Positions 42,453-50,834 of a stretch of 64,000 bases of DNA are shown piece after piece. The stretch spans positions 62,001-126,000 of the forward strand of contig NZ_JAMHIV010000024.1 of the NCBI RefSeq assembly GCF_023897065.1. Direction: 5' to 3'. Source of the DNA: Crossiella sp. SN42. GTDB lineage: Bacteria; Actinomycetota; Actinomycetes; Mycobacteriales; Pseudonocardiaceae. The notes below the pieces were generated by a model. The model was not told the origin of the DNA. It searched no databases and saw only the letters and a program-made list of their open reading frames with translations. How positions within the stretch are numbered: the first letter of the stretch is position 1; each line of letters opens with the position of its first letter. A program made the translations under genes and the position numbers.

Positions 42453-43046
42453 GTGGCCCGACCCAGAACGATCACCGACCGCAGGCTGCTGGACGCCCTC
42501 GGCGTGGTGCTCGGCCGATCCGGACCCGCCTTCACCATCGCCGAGGTGGCCCGGCAGGCCGGGGTGGCGACCGGCACCGTGATGCAGCGTTTCGGCAGCA
42601 AGCACGGCCTGCTGCTGGCACTCAGCCGCGACCACCGGGCCGGGCAGGCCGCGGCGATCCGGGCGGCCGCGGCCGCCGCGGACAGTCCGCGGGAGGCGGT
42701 GCTGGCCGGCGCGCTGGTCGGCTACGAGTTCCTGGACAACGCCGAGCAGGCCGCCAACAACCTGGCGCAGCTGGGCGTGGACCTGGCCGATCCGGAACTG
42801 CGCGAGGAGCTGGCCCTCGGCTACGCCACGGTCAACGCCGAGCTGGCCGAGCTGCTGACCGCTGCCGCGCTGCCGGGCGCGCCCGCGCCGGAGATCGCCG
42901 CGCGGATCCTCGGCGCGCTGGCCTCCGGCGCCGCCATGCACTGGTCGGTCCGGCCACACGGACGTCTGGTGGACCGGGTCCGCGCGGACCTGGACGCCGT
43001 GCTCGCGGGCTGGTCGCGGCCCGCGCTGGGAGAGGAGTCGGAATGA
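42453..43046 (+). CDS. TetR family transcriptional regulator
   Basis: 197 residues. The N-terminal TetR domain has FTIAEVARQAGVATGTVMQRFGSKHGLLLALS (key residues AEVARQAGVATGTVMQRF). The rest is helical and alanine-rich. The GTG at 42453 has no ribosome site and lies 8 bases from the operator, so a leaderless mRNA is likely. It overlaps the SDR gene by 4 bases (ATGA), so it and the SDR form one operon under its own control. Confidence 0.9.
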   Translation: MARPRTITDRRLLDALGVVLGRSGPAFTIAEVARQAGVATGTVMQRFGSKHGLLLALSRDHRAGQAAAIRAAAAAADSPREAVLAGALVGYEFLDNAEQAANNLAQLGVDLADPELREELALGYATVNAELAELLTAAALPGAPAPEIAARILGALASGAAMHWSVRPHGRLVDRVRADLDAVLAGWSRPALGEESE

Positions 43047-43960
43047 GCAAACCGTTGGCAGGCAAGGTCGCTCTGGTCACGGGTGGCACCCGTGGCGCGG
43101 GGCGTGGGATCTCGGTGGAGCTGGGCGCGGCGGGAGCCACGGTGTACGTCACCGGGCGCAGCAGCCGGGCCACCGGACCCTCGCCGATGGGGCGGCCGGA
43201 GACCATCGAGGAGACCGCGGAGCTGGTCACCGCGGCAGGCGGGCTGGGCATCCCGGTGCGCTGCGACCACCTTGAGGAGTCCGATGTGGACACTCTGGTG
43301 GCCAGGATCCGGGACGGGCACGGGCGGATCGACGTGCTGGTCAACGACGTCTGGGGCGGCGACGGCTTCTCCGAGCACAAGCCGGTGTGGGAGCACGACC
43401 TCGGCAAGGGGCGGGCCATGCTGCGCAACGGCCTGGACACCCACCTGATCACCCTGCACAAGGCGCTGCCGCTGCTCATCGCGCAGCCGGGCGGCCTGCT
43501 GGTGGAGATCACCGACGGCGACGAGATGTTCAACCAGCGCTACCGCGAGGCGGTCTACTACGACCTGGTCAAGGCGGCCATCCTGCGCCTGGGCAAGGTC
43601 CTGCACCAGGAGCTGGCCCCGCACGGCGGCACCTCGGTCGCGCTCACCCCCGGCTTCCTGCGCTCGGAGGAGGTGCTCGCGCACTTCGGCGTCACCGAGG
43701 CCACCTGGCGGGAGGCGCTGGCCAAGGACGTGCACTTCGGCATCTCCGAGACCCCGCACTACCTCGGCCGCGCGGTGGCCGCGCTGGCCGCCGACCCGGA
43801 CCGGGCGCGCTGGGGCGGGCAGTCGCTGTCCTCCTGGCAGCTGGCCAAGGCCTACGGCTTCACCGACGTGGACGGCTCCCGGCCGGACTGCGGCAGCTAC
43901 TTCACCGACAACGTCTTCGCCGAGTCACCGCTGGGCAAGGACCCGGCCGAATACCGCTAG
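43043..43960 (+). CDS. SDR family oxidoreductase
   Basis: 305 residues. The cofactor motif TGGTRGAGRGI (about 14-24), the catalytic Tyr/Lys in AVYYDLVKAAI (YxxxK-type), and NDVWGGDGF in place of NNAG identify a longer SDR. The replacement of the classic Ser strand by LVEITDGDE is unusual and typical of a less-known SDR subgroup. Coupled to the TetR gene, so it is probably induced by the TetR ligand, perhaps to detoxify it. Its stop overlaps that of the converging response regulator. Confidence 0.85.
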   Translation: MSKPLAGKVALVTGGTRGAGRGISVELGAAGATVYVTGRSSRATGPSPMGRPETIEETAELVTAAGGLGIPVRCDHLEESDVDTLVARIRDGHGRIDVLVNDVWGGDGFSEHKPVWEHDLGKGRAMLRNGLDTHLITLHKALPLLIAQPGGLLVEITDGDEMFNQRYREAVYYDLVKAAILRLGKVLHQELAPHGGTSVALTPGFLRSEEVLAHFGVTEATWREALAKDVHFGISETPHYLGRAVAALAADPDRARWGGQSLSSWQLAKAYGFTDVDGSRPDCGSYFTDNVFAESPLGKDPAEYR

Positions 43961-44616
43961 GCGTCGCCGGGGCGGGCCAGCCCGGTCTCGTAGGCCAGCA
44001 CCACGGCCTGCACCCGGTCGCGCAGGTCCAGCTTGGCCAGGATGCGGCCCACGTGCGTCTTCACCGTCGCCTCGGACAGGAACAGCGTCTTGGCGATCTC
44101 CGCGTTGGACATGCCCTTGGCGATGAGCACCAGCACCTCGCGCTCCCGCTCGGTCAGCACGTCCAGCATGGTCGCATCGCGCAGCTGCCCGGAGTCCGCC
44201 GAACCGAGGAAGCGGTCCAGCAGCCGCCTGGTCACACTCGGCGAGACCACCGCGTCCCCGCTGGCCACCGCGCGCAAGGCGGAGACCAGGTCCGCCGGCG
44301 GGGTGTCCTTGAGCAGGAAGCCGCTCGCCCCGCCGCGCAACGCGGCCAGCACGTACTCGTCCAGGTCGAAGGTGGTCATCACGAGCACCTTCGACGTGCC
44401 CTCGGCGCTGATCCGCTTGGTCGCCTCCACCCCGTCCAGCACCGGCATGCGCACGTCCATCAGCACCACGTCCGGGCGCAGCTCGGCGGCCTTGCGCACG
44501 GCCTCAGCGCCGTCCCCCGCCTCCCCGACCACCTGGAGGTCCTCCTGCGCGTCGAGCACCATGCGGAACCCCATGCGCATCAGTTCCTGGTCGTCCACCA
44601 GCATCACCCGGATCAC
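43957..44616 (-). CDS. NarL/LuxR-type response regulator
   Basis: 219 residues. The receiver domain has MLVDDQELMRMGFRM, phospho-acceptor Asp in VVLMDVRMPVLDG (about 54), and the conserved Lys in GFLLKDTPP. The C-terminal LuxR helix-turn-helix is LTEREREVLVLIAKGMSNAEIAKTLFLSEATVKTHV, key motif LTEREREVL and SNAEIAKTL. It pairs with the histidine kinase gene 26 bases upstream. Targets unknown. Confidence 0.93.
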   Translation of the reverse strand: MIRVMLVDDQELMRMGFRMVLDAQEDLQVVGEAGDGAEAVRKAAELRPDVVLMDVRMPVLDGVEATKRISAEGTSKVLVMTTFDLDEYVLAALRGGASGFLLKDTPPADLVSALRAVASGDAVVSPSVTRRLLDRFLGSADSGQLRDATMLDVLTEREREVLVLIAKGMSNAEIAKTLFLSEATVKTHVGRILAKLDLRDRVQAVVLAYETGLARPGDA

Positions 44617-44642
44617 GCAGCGAGCTTAGAGGCAATGTCCAC

Positions 44643-45824
44643 TCAGGACCCGACGGTTCGATTGGTCAGCGGCAACCGAGCGGAGACCTGCCACCCGCCA
44701 CCCGGTCGCGGACCGGCCTCCAGCTCGCCGCCGAAGACGCTGGCCCGCTCCTGCATGCCGATCAGCCCGTTGCCGCCGGAGACCAGGCCCGAGCCGGCGC
44801 CGGGACCGCCGCCGCTGTCGAGCACCTGCACCCGGACCGCGTCCTCCTCGCGGTGCACCCGCACCACCGCCCGCACGCCCGCGCCGCCGTGCTTGATGGT
44901 GTTGGTCAGCGCCTCCTGCACGATCCGGTACACGCCGAGCCCGATGCCGGCCGGCAGGTCGTCCAGGTCGCCGCGCAGGTCCAGCTGCACCGGCAGGCCC
45001 ACCGCGCGCACCTTCGCCACCAGCTCCTCGACCTGGCCCGCGCTGGGCTGCGGGGTCATCTCCGGGTCGTTCTCATCCGTGGTGCGCAGCACGCCGAGCA
45101 GCCTGCGCAGCTCGTTGAGGGCCTGCCTGCCGGTGGTGGAGATGGTCTTCAGCGAGCGCTCGGCCAGCTCCGGTTTGTCCTTGATCATGTAGGACGCGCC
45201 GTCGGCCTGGACCACGATCACGCTCACCGCGTGCGCCACCACGTCGTGCAGCTCGCGGGCGATCCTGGTGCGCTCGGCGGCCACCGCGATCTTGGCCTGC
45301 TGGTCCCGTTCCAGCTCCAGCAGCAGCAGTCGCTGCACCGCCTCCTCGTTCAGCGCCCTGCGGGCCGCGACCATCTCGCCGAGCAACCAGGCGAAGGCGG
45401 GCGCGGCGAACCAGCTGAACGCCGACCAGGCGGCCGGACCCGGCTCCGGGAAGCGGATCAGCACCACCACGTTGACCAGCAGGATGCAGAAGGCGAACGC
45501 GCCAGCCGAGCGGCGGGTGCCGTACACCGCGAGGGTGTAGAGCATGATCGGGATGCCCAGCTCGCCGACCCGGTAGTCCATGTCGGCCGGGTGCGTGAAG
45601 ATCCGCAGGAACTCGGCGAAGACGATCAGCCCGCCGGCCACCAGCGGCTGGCGGCGGCGCACGATCAGGGGAACGGTGAGCAGCGCGCCGACCGAGTAGT
45701 AGTTCGTGTCGGTGACCACCCAGTTCGGGTTCTTGCCCAGCATGTCCAGCGTGGTGAGCAGGACGACCAGCGCCGTGTCGCCCACCAGGGGGTGGGCCCG
45801 CAGCCACAGGCTCAGTCTCCGCAC
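44643..45824 (-). CDS. Sensor histidine kinase (HisKA_3 / NarL-partner type)
   Basis: 394 residues. About four to six N-terminal membrane helices form the sensor region (about 10-150), followed by HisKA_3 with the phospho-His in ERTRIARELHDVVAHAVSV, and the HATPase domain with GVYRIVQEALTNTIKHG and GNGLIGMQERASVFGG. I start at the GTG at 45824 because the longer open frame to 46172 overlaps the divergent dynamin gene and is not protein-like. Cognate to the response regulator next to it. The signal is unknown. Confidence 0.9.
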   Translation of the reverse strand: MRRLSLWLRAHPLVGDTALVVLLTTLDMLGKNPNWVVTDTNYYSVGALLTVPLIVRRRQPLVAGGLIVFAEFLRIFTHPADMDYRVGELGIPIMLYTLAVYGTRRSAGAFAFCILLVNVVVLIRFPEPGPAAWSAFSWFAAPAFAWLLGEMVAARRALNEEAVQRLLLLELERDQQAKIAVAAERTRIARELHDVVAHAVSVIVVQADGASYMIKDKPELAERSLKTISTTGRQALNELRRLLGVLRTTDENDPEMTPQPSAGQVEELVAKVRAVGLPVQLDLRGDLDDLPAGIGLGVYRIVQEALTNTIKHGGAGVRAVVRVHREEDAVRVQVLDSGGGPGAGSGLVSGGNGLIGMQERASVFGGELEAGPRPGGGWQVSARLPLTNRTVGS

Positions 45825-45942
45825 CCGACGAGGGTAAACGCGGCCCGGCCGGGTGGCGTCGTACCGCAGGCGGAGATTCGCTACCCCTTGTGGATTACCG
45901 CCGGGCCCGCGCCGGAGCCGCCCTGCGTGCGACGATGCACCG

Positions 45943-47466
45943 GTGAACCCGGGGCCACTGTCCGCAGCCGTCGCCCACCTCTGCCAGCGGCTGACCCCGC
46001 AGGTCGGCTCGCGCACCGCGGCCGGGTTCGCCGAGGTGCTCCGGCGGCTGGGCGCCCCGCTCCAGGTTGCGGTCGCCGGCCGGATCAAGTCGGGTAAGTC
46101 CACGCTGGTCAACGCGCTGATCGGGCGGCGGGTGGCGCCCACCGACATCGGCGAGTGCACCCGGCTGGTCACCCGCTTCCACTACGGCACGGTGGACCGG
46201 GTCGAGGTGATCTTCACCGACGGCGGCAAGCAGGTGCTGCCCTTCGACGCCGACGGCATGATCCCGGCCAAGCTCGGCGTGGACCTGGACCGGGTCTCGC
46301 ACCTGGAGGCCTACCTGACCAGCGCGGTGCTGCGGGACCTGACCGTGATCGACACCCCCGGCCTCGGCTCGCTGGACGCCGCCTCGGTGGCCCGCACCGA
46401 GTCCGAGCTGCTCGGCGAGCCCGGCCAGGCCGCCGACGAGCTGGACGAGGTCTCCCGCAACGCGGTGGTCGGCGCGGAGGCCGTGCTCTACGTGGTCACC
46501 CAGACCGTGCGCTCGGACGACCGGGCCGCGCTGGCCGCCTTCACCGCGGCCACCGCCAGCCGGGAGGCCGGTCCGGTGAACGCGATCGCGGTGCTGAACA
46601 AGGCCGACACCATCGTCCCGGAAACCGTGGCCGGCTCCGGCGGCGACCTGTGGAAGGCGGCCGAGCTGCTGGCCGCGCACCAGGCCGAGACGCTCAAGCC
46701 CAGGGTCGCCGACGTGCTGCCGATGATCGGCCTGCTCGCCGAGACCGCGGAGACCGGCGGCTTCACCGCGGCCGACGCCGAGGCGCTCAAACAGCTCGCC
46801 GCCCTGGACGAGACCACCCGCGCCACCATGCTGCTCTCCGCCGACCTGTTCACCAGCTGGGACACCCCGGTGCCGTCGGCCACCAGGGAACGCCTGCTCA
46901 GCTGCCTCGACCTGCACGGCATCAGCACCGCGCTGAACCTGCTCGCCGCCGACCCGGAACTGACCGCGGGCGCGCTGCGCCGTGGCCTGCTGGAGGCCTC
47001 CGGACTGGCCGCGGTCCGGGCCAAGCTGGACGTGGTGTTCAAGGCCCGCGCCGACGGCATCAAGGCCGCCGCCGCGCTGGCCTCGGTCACCGCGCTGGCC
47101 CGCGCCTCCGGCGACCCCGGCGAACGCCAGCGGGTGCACGACGCCATCGAGGTCCTGCTGGCCAAGCCGGAGGCGCACCAGCTCCGCCTGCTGGAAGCCC
47201 TCACCCTGGTCACCTCCGGCCAGGTGGCCATGCCCGCCGACCTGGCCGAGGAGGTGCTGCGGGTGGGCGGCTCGGCCAAACCCGACCAGCAGCTCGGCCT
47301 GCCCGGCCGCCCCCGCCAGGAACTGCTCGCCTTCGCGCTGGAACGGGCCGGGTGGTGGCGGGCCTTCGCCTCCTTCGGGGCCACTCCGGCGCAAAGCCGG
47401 GTGGCGCACGTGGTGCACCGCGCATACTTCCTGATCTGGCAGCAGCTCGGTGGAGGATCGAGATGA
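45943..47466 (+). CDS. Dynamin-family GTPase, IniC-like size
   Basis: 507 residues. GTPase motifs: G1 GRIKSGKST (46-54), G2 Thr in ECTRLVT, G3 DTPGLGS (137-143), G4 NKAD (219-222). The rest is helical; no membrane segment is seen. Bacterial dynamins remodel or repair the membrane. The size and pairing with a larger, membrane-anchored dynamin recall M. tuberculosis IniC and IniA, which respond to cell-wall drugs (from memory). It heads an operon of three genes linked by 4-base overlaps; the next is a GrpE-like protein. Confidence 0.85.
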   Translation: MNPGPLSAAVAHLCQRLTPQVGSRTAAGFAEVLRRLGAPLQVAVAGRIKSGKSTLVNALIGRRVAPTDIGECTRLVTRFHYGTVDRVEVIFTDGGKQVLPFDADGMIPAKLGVDLDRVSHLEAYLTSAVLRDLTVIDTPGLGSLDAASVARTESELLGEPGQAADELDEVSRNAVVGAEAVLYVVTQTVRSDDRAALAAFTAATASREAGPVNAIAVLNKADTIVPETVAGSGGDLWKAAELLAAHQAETLKPRVADVLPMIGLLAETAETGGFTAADAEALKQLAALDETTRATMLLSADLFTSWDTPVPSATRERLLSCLDLHGISTALNLLAADPELTAGALRRGLLEASGLAAVRAKLDVVFKARADGIKAAAALASVTALARASGDPGERQRVHDAIEVLLAKPEAHQLRLLEALTLVTSGQVAMPADLAEEVLRVGGSAKPDQQLGLPGRPRQELLAFALERAGWWRAFASFGATPAQSRVAHVVHRAYFLIWQQLGGGSR

Positions 47467-47822
47467 CGACCGGGGGAACCGGACCGGTGGACGCCGCGTC
47501 GGAAGAGGTCATGTTCGACCCCGCACGCGGTGAGCGGAAGAAGCTCATCCAGCTGTGCCTCTACGCGCTCGACCGGGCCCGCAGCGCCGGTGTCGCGGAG
47601 CGGATCGTGGACGGACTGGCCGGGGTGGGGGTGACCCCGGTGCGGCCGGACGGGGAGCGCTTCGACCCGGCCGTGCACGAGGCGGGCGGCACCCAGCCCA
47701 CCGACGACCCCGCGTTGGCCGGGCTGGTCGCCGAGACCGAGGTGGTGGGCTTCCTGGACCACGGACAGCCGGTGCGGCCGCCGGTGGTGACCGTGTACAC
47801 GCTGCGCGAGGCCGCCGGGTGA
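47463..47822 (+). CDS. GrpE-like head-domain protein between two dynamin genes
   Basis: 119 residues. The C-terminal half reads like the beta-wing head of GrpE: PDGERFDPAVHEA (the FDPxxHEA motif), TEVVGFLDHGQPVRPPVVTVYT (GFxxxGxxxRPxxVxV). Only one helix precedes it, so the long coiled-coil of true GrpE is missing. It overlaps both neighbouring dynamin genes by 4 bases (ATGA before, GTGA after), so its amount is tied to theirs. It might act as an exchange factor or an adaptor for them or for an Hsp70; this is inferred. GGAGG lies 8 bases upstream of the ATG. Confidence 0.7.
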   Translation: MTTGGTGPVDAASEEVMFDPARGERKKLIQLCLYALDRARSAGVAERIVDGLAGVGVTPVRPDGERFDPAVHEAGGTQPTDDPALAGLVAETEVVGFLDHGQPVRPPVVTVYTLREAAG

Positions 47823-49666
47823 ACGCGCCGGTGACCTCGGGCGTGCCGCTGCCCAAGCTGGTGCGGCACACCGTCGGACGGCTGGTCGAACTGCTCAAGG
47901 AGGCCGATCCGGCCGCCGCCGAGTGGGTGGCCGCGGTGCGTGACGGGCGGCCCTCGGTGCCCTCGGTGGTGGTCGTCGGTGAGACCAACCGGGGGAAGAG
48001 CTCGCTGGTCAACGCGTTGCTGGCGGCGGAGAACCTGTCGCCGGTGGACGCGCACGTGGCCACCGCCAACTACCTGGTCTTCGCCCACGGCGAGGAGTGG
48101 GCCGCGCAAGCCTGCTATTCGGGACAGGTGCAGCCGGTGTCCTTCCCGGTGGAGCAGCTGCACCGCTGGGTGACCGTGACCGGGGAGCTGCCGGAGGGCC
48201 AGCTGCCGCCCCGCTTCGTCCGGGTCGAGGCGCCCATCCCGCTGCTGAGCCGGTTGACCGTGATCGACACCCCCGGGGTCGGCGGGCTGGACTCGATGCA
48301 CGGCGAGCTGGCCGCCGAGGCCGCCGCCAACGCCACCGCGCTGCTGTTCGTGGTGGACGCCTCCGCCCCGCTGACCAGCGGCGAGCTGACCTTCCTCGCC
48401 CAAGCCGGCGAGCGGGTGGAGACGGTGCTGTTCGCGCTGACCAAGACCGACCAGTACCGGGGCTGGCGGCAGGTGCTGGAGGCCAACCGGGCACTGCTGG
48501 CCGAGCACGCGCCCCGGTTCGCCGGCGCGGTCTTCCACCCCGTCAGCGCCCGGATGTTCGGCCTGGCCAAGAACGCGCCCACGCCGGAGACCGCGGCGCT
48601 GTTGCGCGAGCAGTCCGGCATCGCGCCGTTGCAGACCGGCCTGCAGGAGCTGGTCGCCGCGCACGCGGCCATGCTGGCCGAGGCCAACACGCTGCGCGCG
48701 GCGGCCACCGCGCTGGCCGAGCAGACCGCGAAGCTGACCGCCGAGCAGCGCACCCTGAGCACCGGCGAGGACGAGGCCGAGTCGCTGCGGGCGCGCAAGG
48801 ACGAGCTGGTCGCGCTGCGCCGCTCGGCCACCAGGGGCTGGCAGGTGCGGCTGCGCGGGGAGACCCAGCGGGCTCGGGTGGAGAGCTCGCACGAGGTGGC
48901 CAGGCAGATGCGGGACGTGCAGTCCTGGTTCCGCCGGGCCATCGACGCCGCCGACCGGGAGGGCCTGCAACGGCTGCCGCAGGAGCTGGACGCGGCGCTG
49001 CAACTGGTCTCCGGCCGGTTGAGCGACGGACTGGCCGCCCGGCTGGACGCGCTGGCCAAGGCGGTGCTGGCCGAGCTGTTCTCCCCGGACGAGCTCGATG
49101 TCATCCGGTCCCAGTTCGCCCGCGCCGGGCAGCCGCCGGTGCTGCTGCGCAGCCCGGACCGGCGCCCGCCCAACGCCGAGGACAAGCTGCTGGTGTTCAT
49201 GGGCGTCTCCGGCGGGCTCGGCCTGGGCAAGGCCGCCGCGCTGCCGCTGGCCGGACTGGGCATCGCCGCCTCCAGCGCGCTGGTGCTGCCGGTGACCATC
49301 GTGCTCGGCCTCGGCGCGGGCTGGTGGCTGGCCCGCACCCGCAAGCACACCGCGGACAAGACCTACCTCAAGCAGTGGCTCACCGAGGTGGTCGCGGACG
49401 CCCGCTCCACCATGGAGCAGCTGGTCTCCGAGCAGCTGATCGAGGCCGAGCAGCAGCTGTCGCTGGCCATGGACGACGCGCTGGGCAGGCGGATCGGCGC
49501 GATCGAGGACGAGCTGCGCGAGGTGGACAAGGCGCTGCGGATGGACACCGCCGAACGCAACCGGCGGCTGCAGGCGGTCGGTAAACGGCTCGCCGAGGTC
49601 AAGGCGGGGCGGGCCCAGGCGGAGATGCTGCTGGGACGCATCCGTGATCAGCGGGACGCGGGTTGA
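47819..49666 (+). CDS. Dynamin-family GTPase with membrane hairpin, IniA-like size
   Basis: 615 residues. G1 GETNRGKSS (54-62), G3 DTPGVGG (150-156), G4 TKTD (208-211). A middle coiled-coil with many Glu/Arg (about 295-340) is followed by a hydrophobic hairpin (about 462-503, with GLGIAASSALVLPVTIVLGLG) and another long helical tail. That is the layout of bacterial dynamins such as IniA. The GTG at 47819 overlaps the GrpE-like stop. It probably works together with the smaller dynamin upstream at the plasma membrane. Confidence 0.87.
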   Translation: MNAPVTSGVPLPKLVRHTVGRLVELLKEADPAAAEWVAAVRDGRPSVPSVVVVGETNRGKSSLVNALLAAENLSPVDAHVATANYLVFAHGEEWAAQACYSGQVQPVSFPVEQLHRWVTVTGELPEGQLPPRFVRVEAPIPLLSRLTVIDTPGVGGLDSMHGELAAEAAANATALLFVVDASAPLTSGELTFLAQAGERVETVLFALTKTDQYRGWRQVLEANRALLAEHAPRFAGAVFHPVSARMFGLAKNAPTPETAALLREQSGIAPLQTGLQELVAAHAAMLAEANTLRAAATALAEQTAKLTAEQRTLSTGEDEAESLRARKDELVALRRSATRGWQVRLRGETQRARVESSHEVARQMRDVQSWFRRAIDAADREGLQRLPQELDAALQLVSGRLSDGLAARLDALAKAVLAELFSPDELDVIRSQFARAGQPPVLLRSPDRRPPNAEDKLLVFMGVSGGLGLGKAAALPLAGLGIAASSALVLPVTIVLGLGAGWWLARTRKHTADKTYLKQWLTEVVADARSTMEQLVSEQLIEAEQQLSLAMDDALGRRIGAIEDELREVDKALRMDTAERNRRLQAVGKRLAEVKAGRAQAEMLLGRIRDQRDAG

Positions 49667-49787
49667 CAGGTTGTCACCATTTCGATCGGTTGCCGACTTG
49701 GCGATGGAACCGAACGGGCCTACCGTAAGTCGAAGTGGCAAGAAACGCCCAGCTTGCCCGCACCCCGGGTAGTCCAAGGGGGATCAG

Positions 49788-50516
49788 GTGTACATCGAGG
49801 AGACCGGCGCCACCGACGGTGACATCAAGGTGACCGTGGACGGTGAGGAGATGACCGTCGAGGCTGTCAGCGACAGCAACCAGGACGGGATCGACGACAC
49901 GGCGGTGGTCGAGACCGACGACGGCTACCTCAGCTTCACCGACACCAACGGCGACGGCACCGCCGACGTCATGCGCACCCTCGACGACAAGGGCGCGGTG
50001 GTCAGCACCGCCCGCTTCGACTCCGCCAGCGGCGAGTGGGTCACCGAGGGGCAGCGCTCCAGCGCGGGCCCGCAGACCGCGGTGGGCACCGGGTCCGGGC
50101 TGATCGTGCACGGCCCCGACGGCGAGCAGCACCTGCAGGGCGAGCTGACCGACACCGACGGCGACGGCAAGGGCGACACCCTGGTGGTCACCGACGCCGA
50201 CGGCGACACCGTGGTCTTCGCCGACATCGACGGCGACGGCGACGCCGACGTGGCCACCGAGATCACCGGCAGCGGCCAGGTGATCGTCAGCGAGCACCGG
50301 GGCAACGGCGAGTGGGTCGTGGTGCACGACGAGAGCCTCGGCGACACCATGGGCAGCGAACCGGCCCGGCTCTCCGACGCCGACTGGGAGGTCGAGACCG
50401 CCACGGACAAGGCGCCGCAGGGCAGCTTCCACGTGGACCCGGTCACCGGCGAGTGGGTCGACTCCACCGGCACCGGCGGCGGCATCGGTGGCGCGCAACA
50501 GCCCCGCTGGACATAG
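49788..50516 (+). CDS. DUF6802-like protein with DxDGDGxxD calcium-type repeats
   Basis: 242 very acidic residues with no signal peptide. At least five calcium-loop units are seen: SDSNQDGIDD, TDTNGDGTAD, TDTDGDGKGD, TDADGD and ADIDGDGDAD, each followed by a short hydrophobic strand, as in dockerin/EF-hand-like or TSP3-type repeats. Similar actinomycete proteins are annotated DUF6802 (from memory). It likely binds calcium. The GTG at 49788 follows AAGGGGGA. It lies 121 bases after the dynamin operon on the same strand; a functional link is unproven. Confidence 0.65.
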   Translation: MYIEETGATDGDIKVTVDGEEMTVEAVSDSNQDGIDDTAVVETDDGYLSFTDTNGDGTADVMRTLDDKGAVVSTARFDSASGEWVTEGQRSSAGPQTAVGTGSGLIVHGPDGEQHLQGELTDTDGDGKGDTLVVTDADGDTVVFADIDGDGDADVATEITGSGQVIVSEHRGNGEWVVVHDESLGDTMGSEPARLSDADWEVETATDKAPQGSFHVDPVTGEWVDSTGTGGGIGGAQQPRWT

Positions 50517-50834
50517 AACTCCGACCCGGAGTACCCCGGGTCACCCTGGCTAAAACCCGAATCAACCTCATCCGGATACCGGGTGGGGTTGATCTCTTTG
50601 TGGGACACGCCACCAGAGAGCGCTTGCTGAGCTGGGCGGGGCCGGAAACGTCACCCGTTCATCTCCGCGCCACAAGTGGCTGAATCGATCCCCTTATCGG
50701 TCTTGTGAGCGAGGCGACACTCCGGGTGTCGGCAGCGCCTGTTGGCTACCGCTAGCCTCAAAACAATCCCTTTCCACGCCACGCCCGGCGCCCCCGGGCG
50801 TAGCGTCGCTTTCTTCGCTCAGGCAGGAGACGCC
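50517..50834. other. Gene-free region upstream of pckG
   Basis: 318 bases without a gene. It starts with a weak hairpin (ACCCGG/CCGGGT around 50524-50541) that could end the DUF6802 transcript. It also contains GACAC-TCCGG-GTGTC near 50718-50732 and ends in the pckG ribosome site. No clear promoter or riboswitch was found. Confidence 0.5.
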
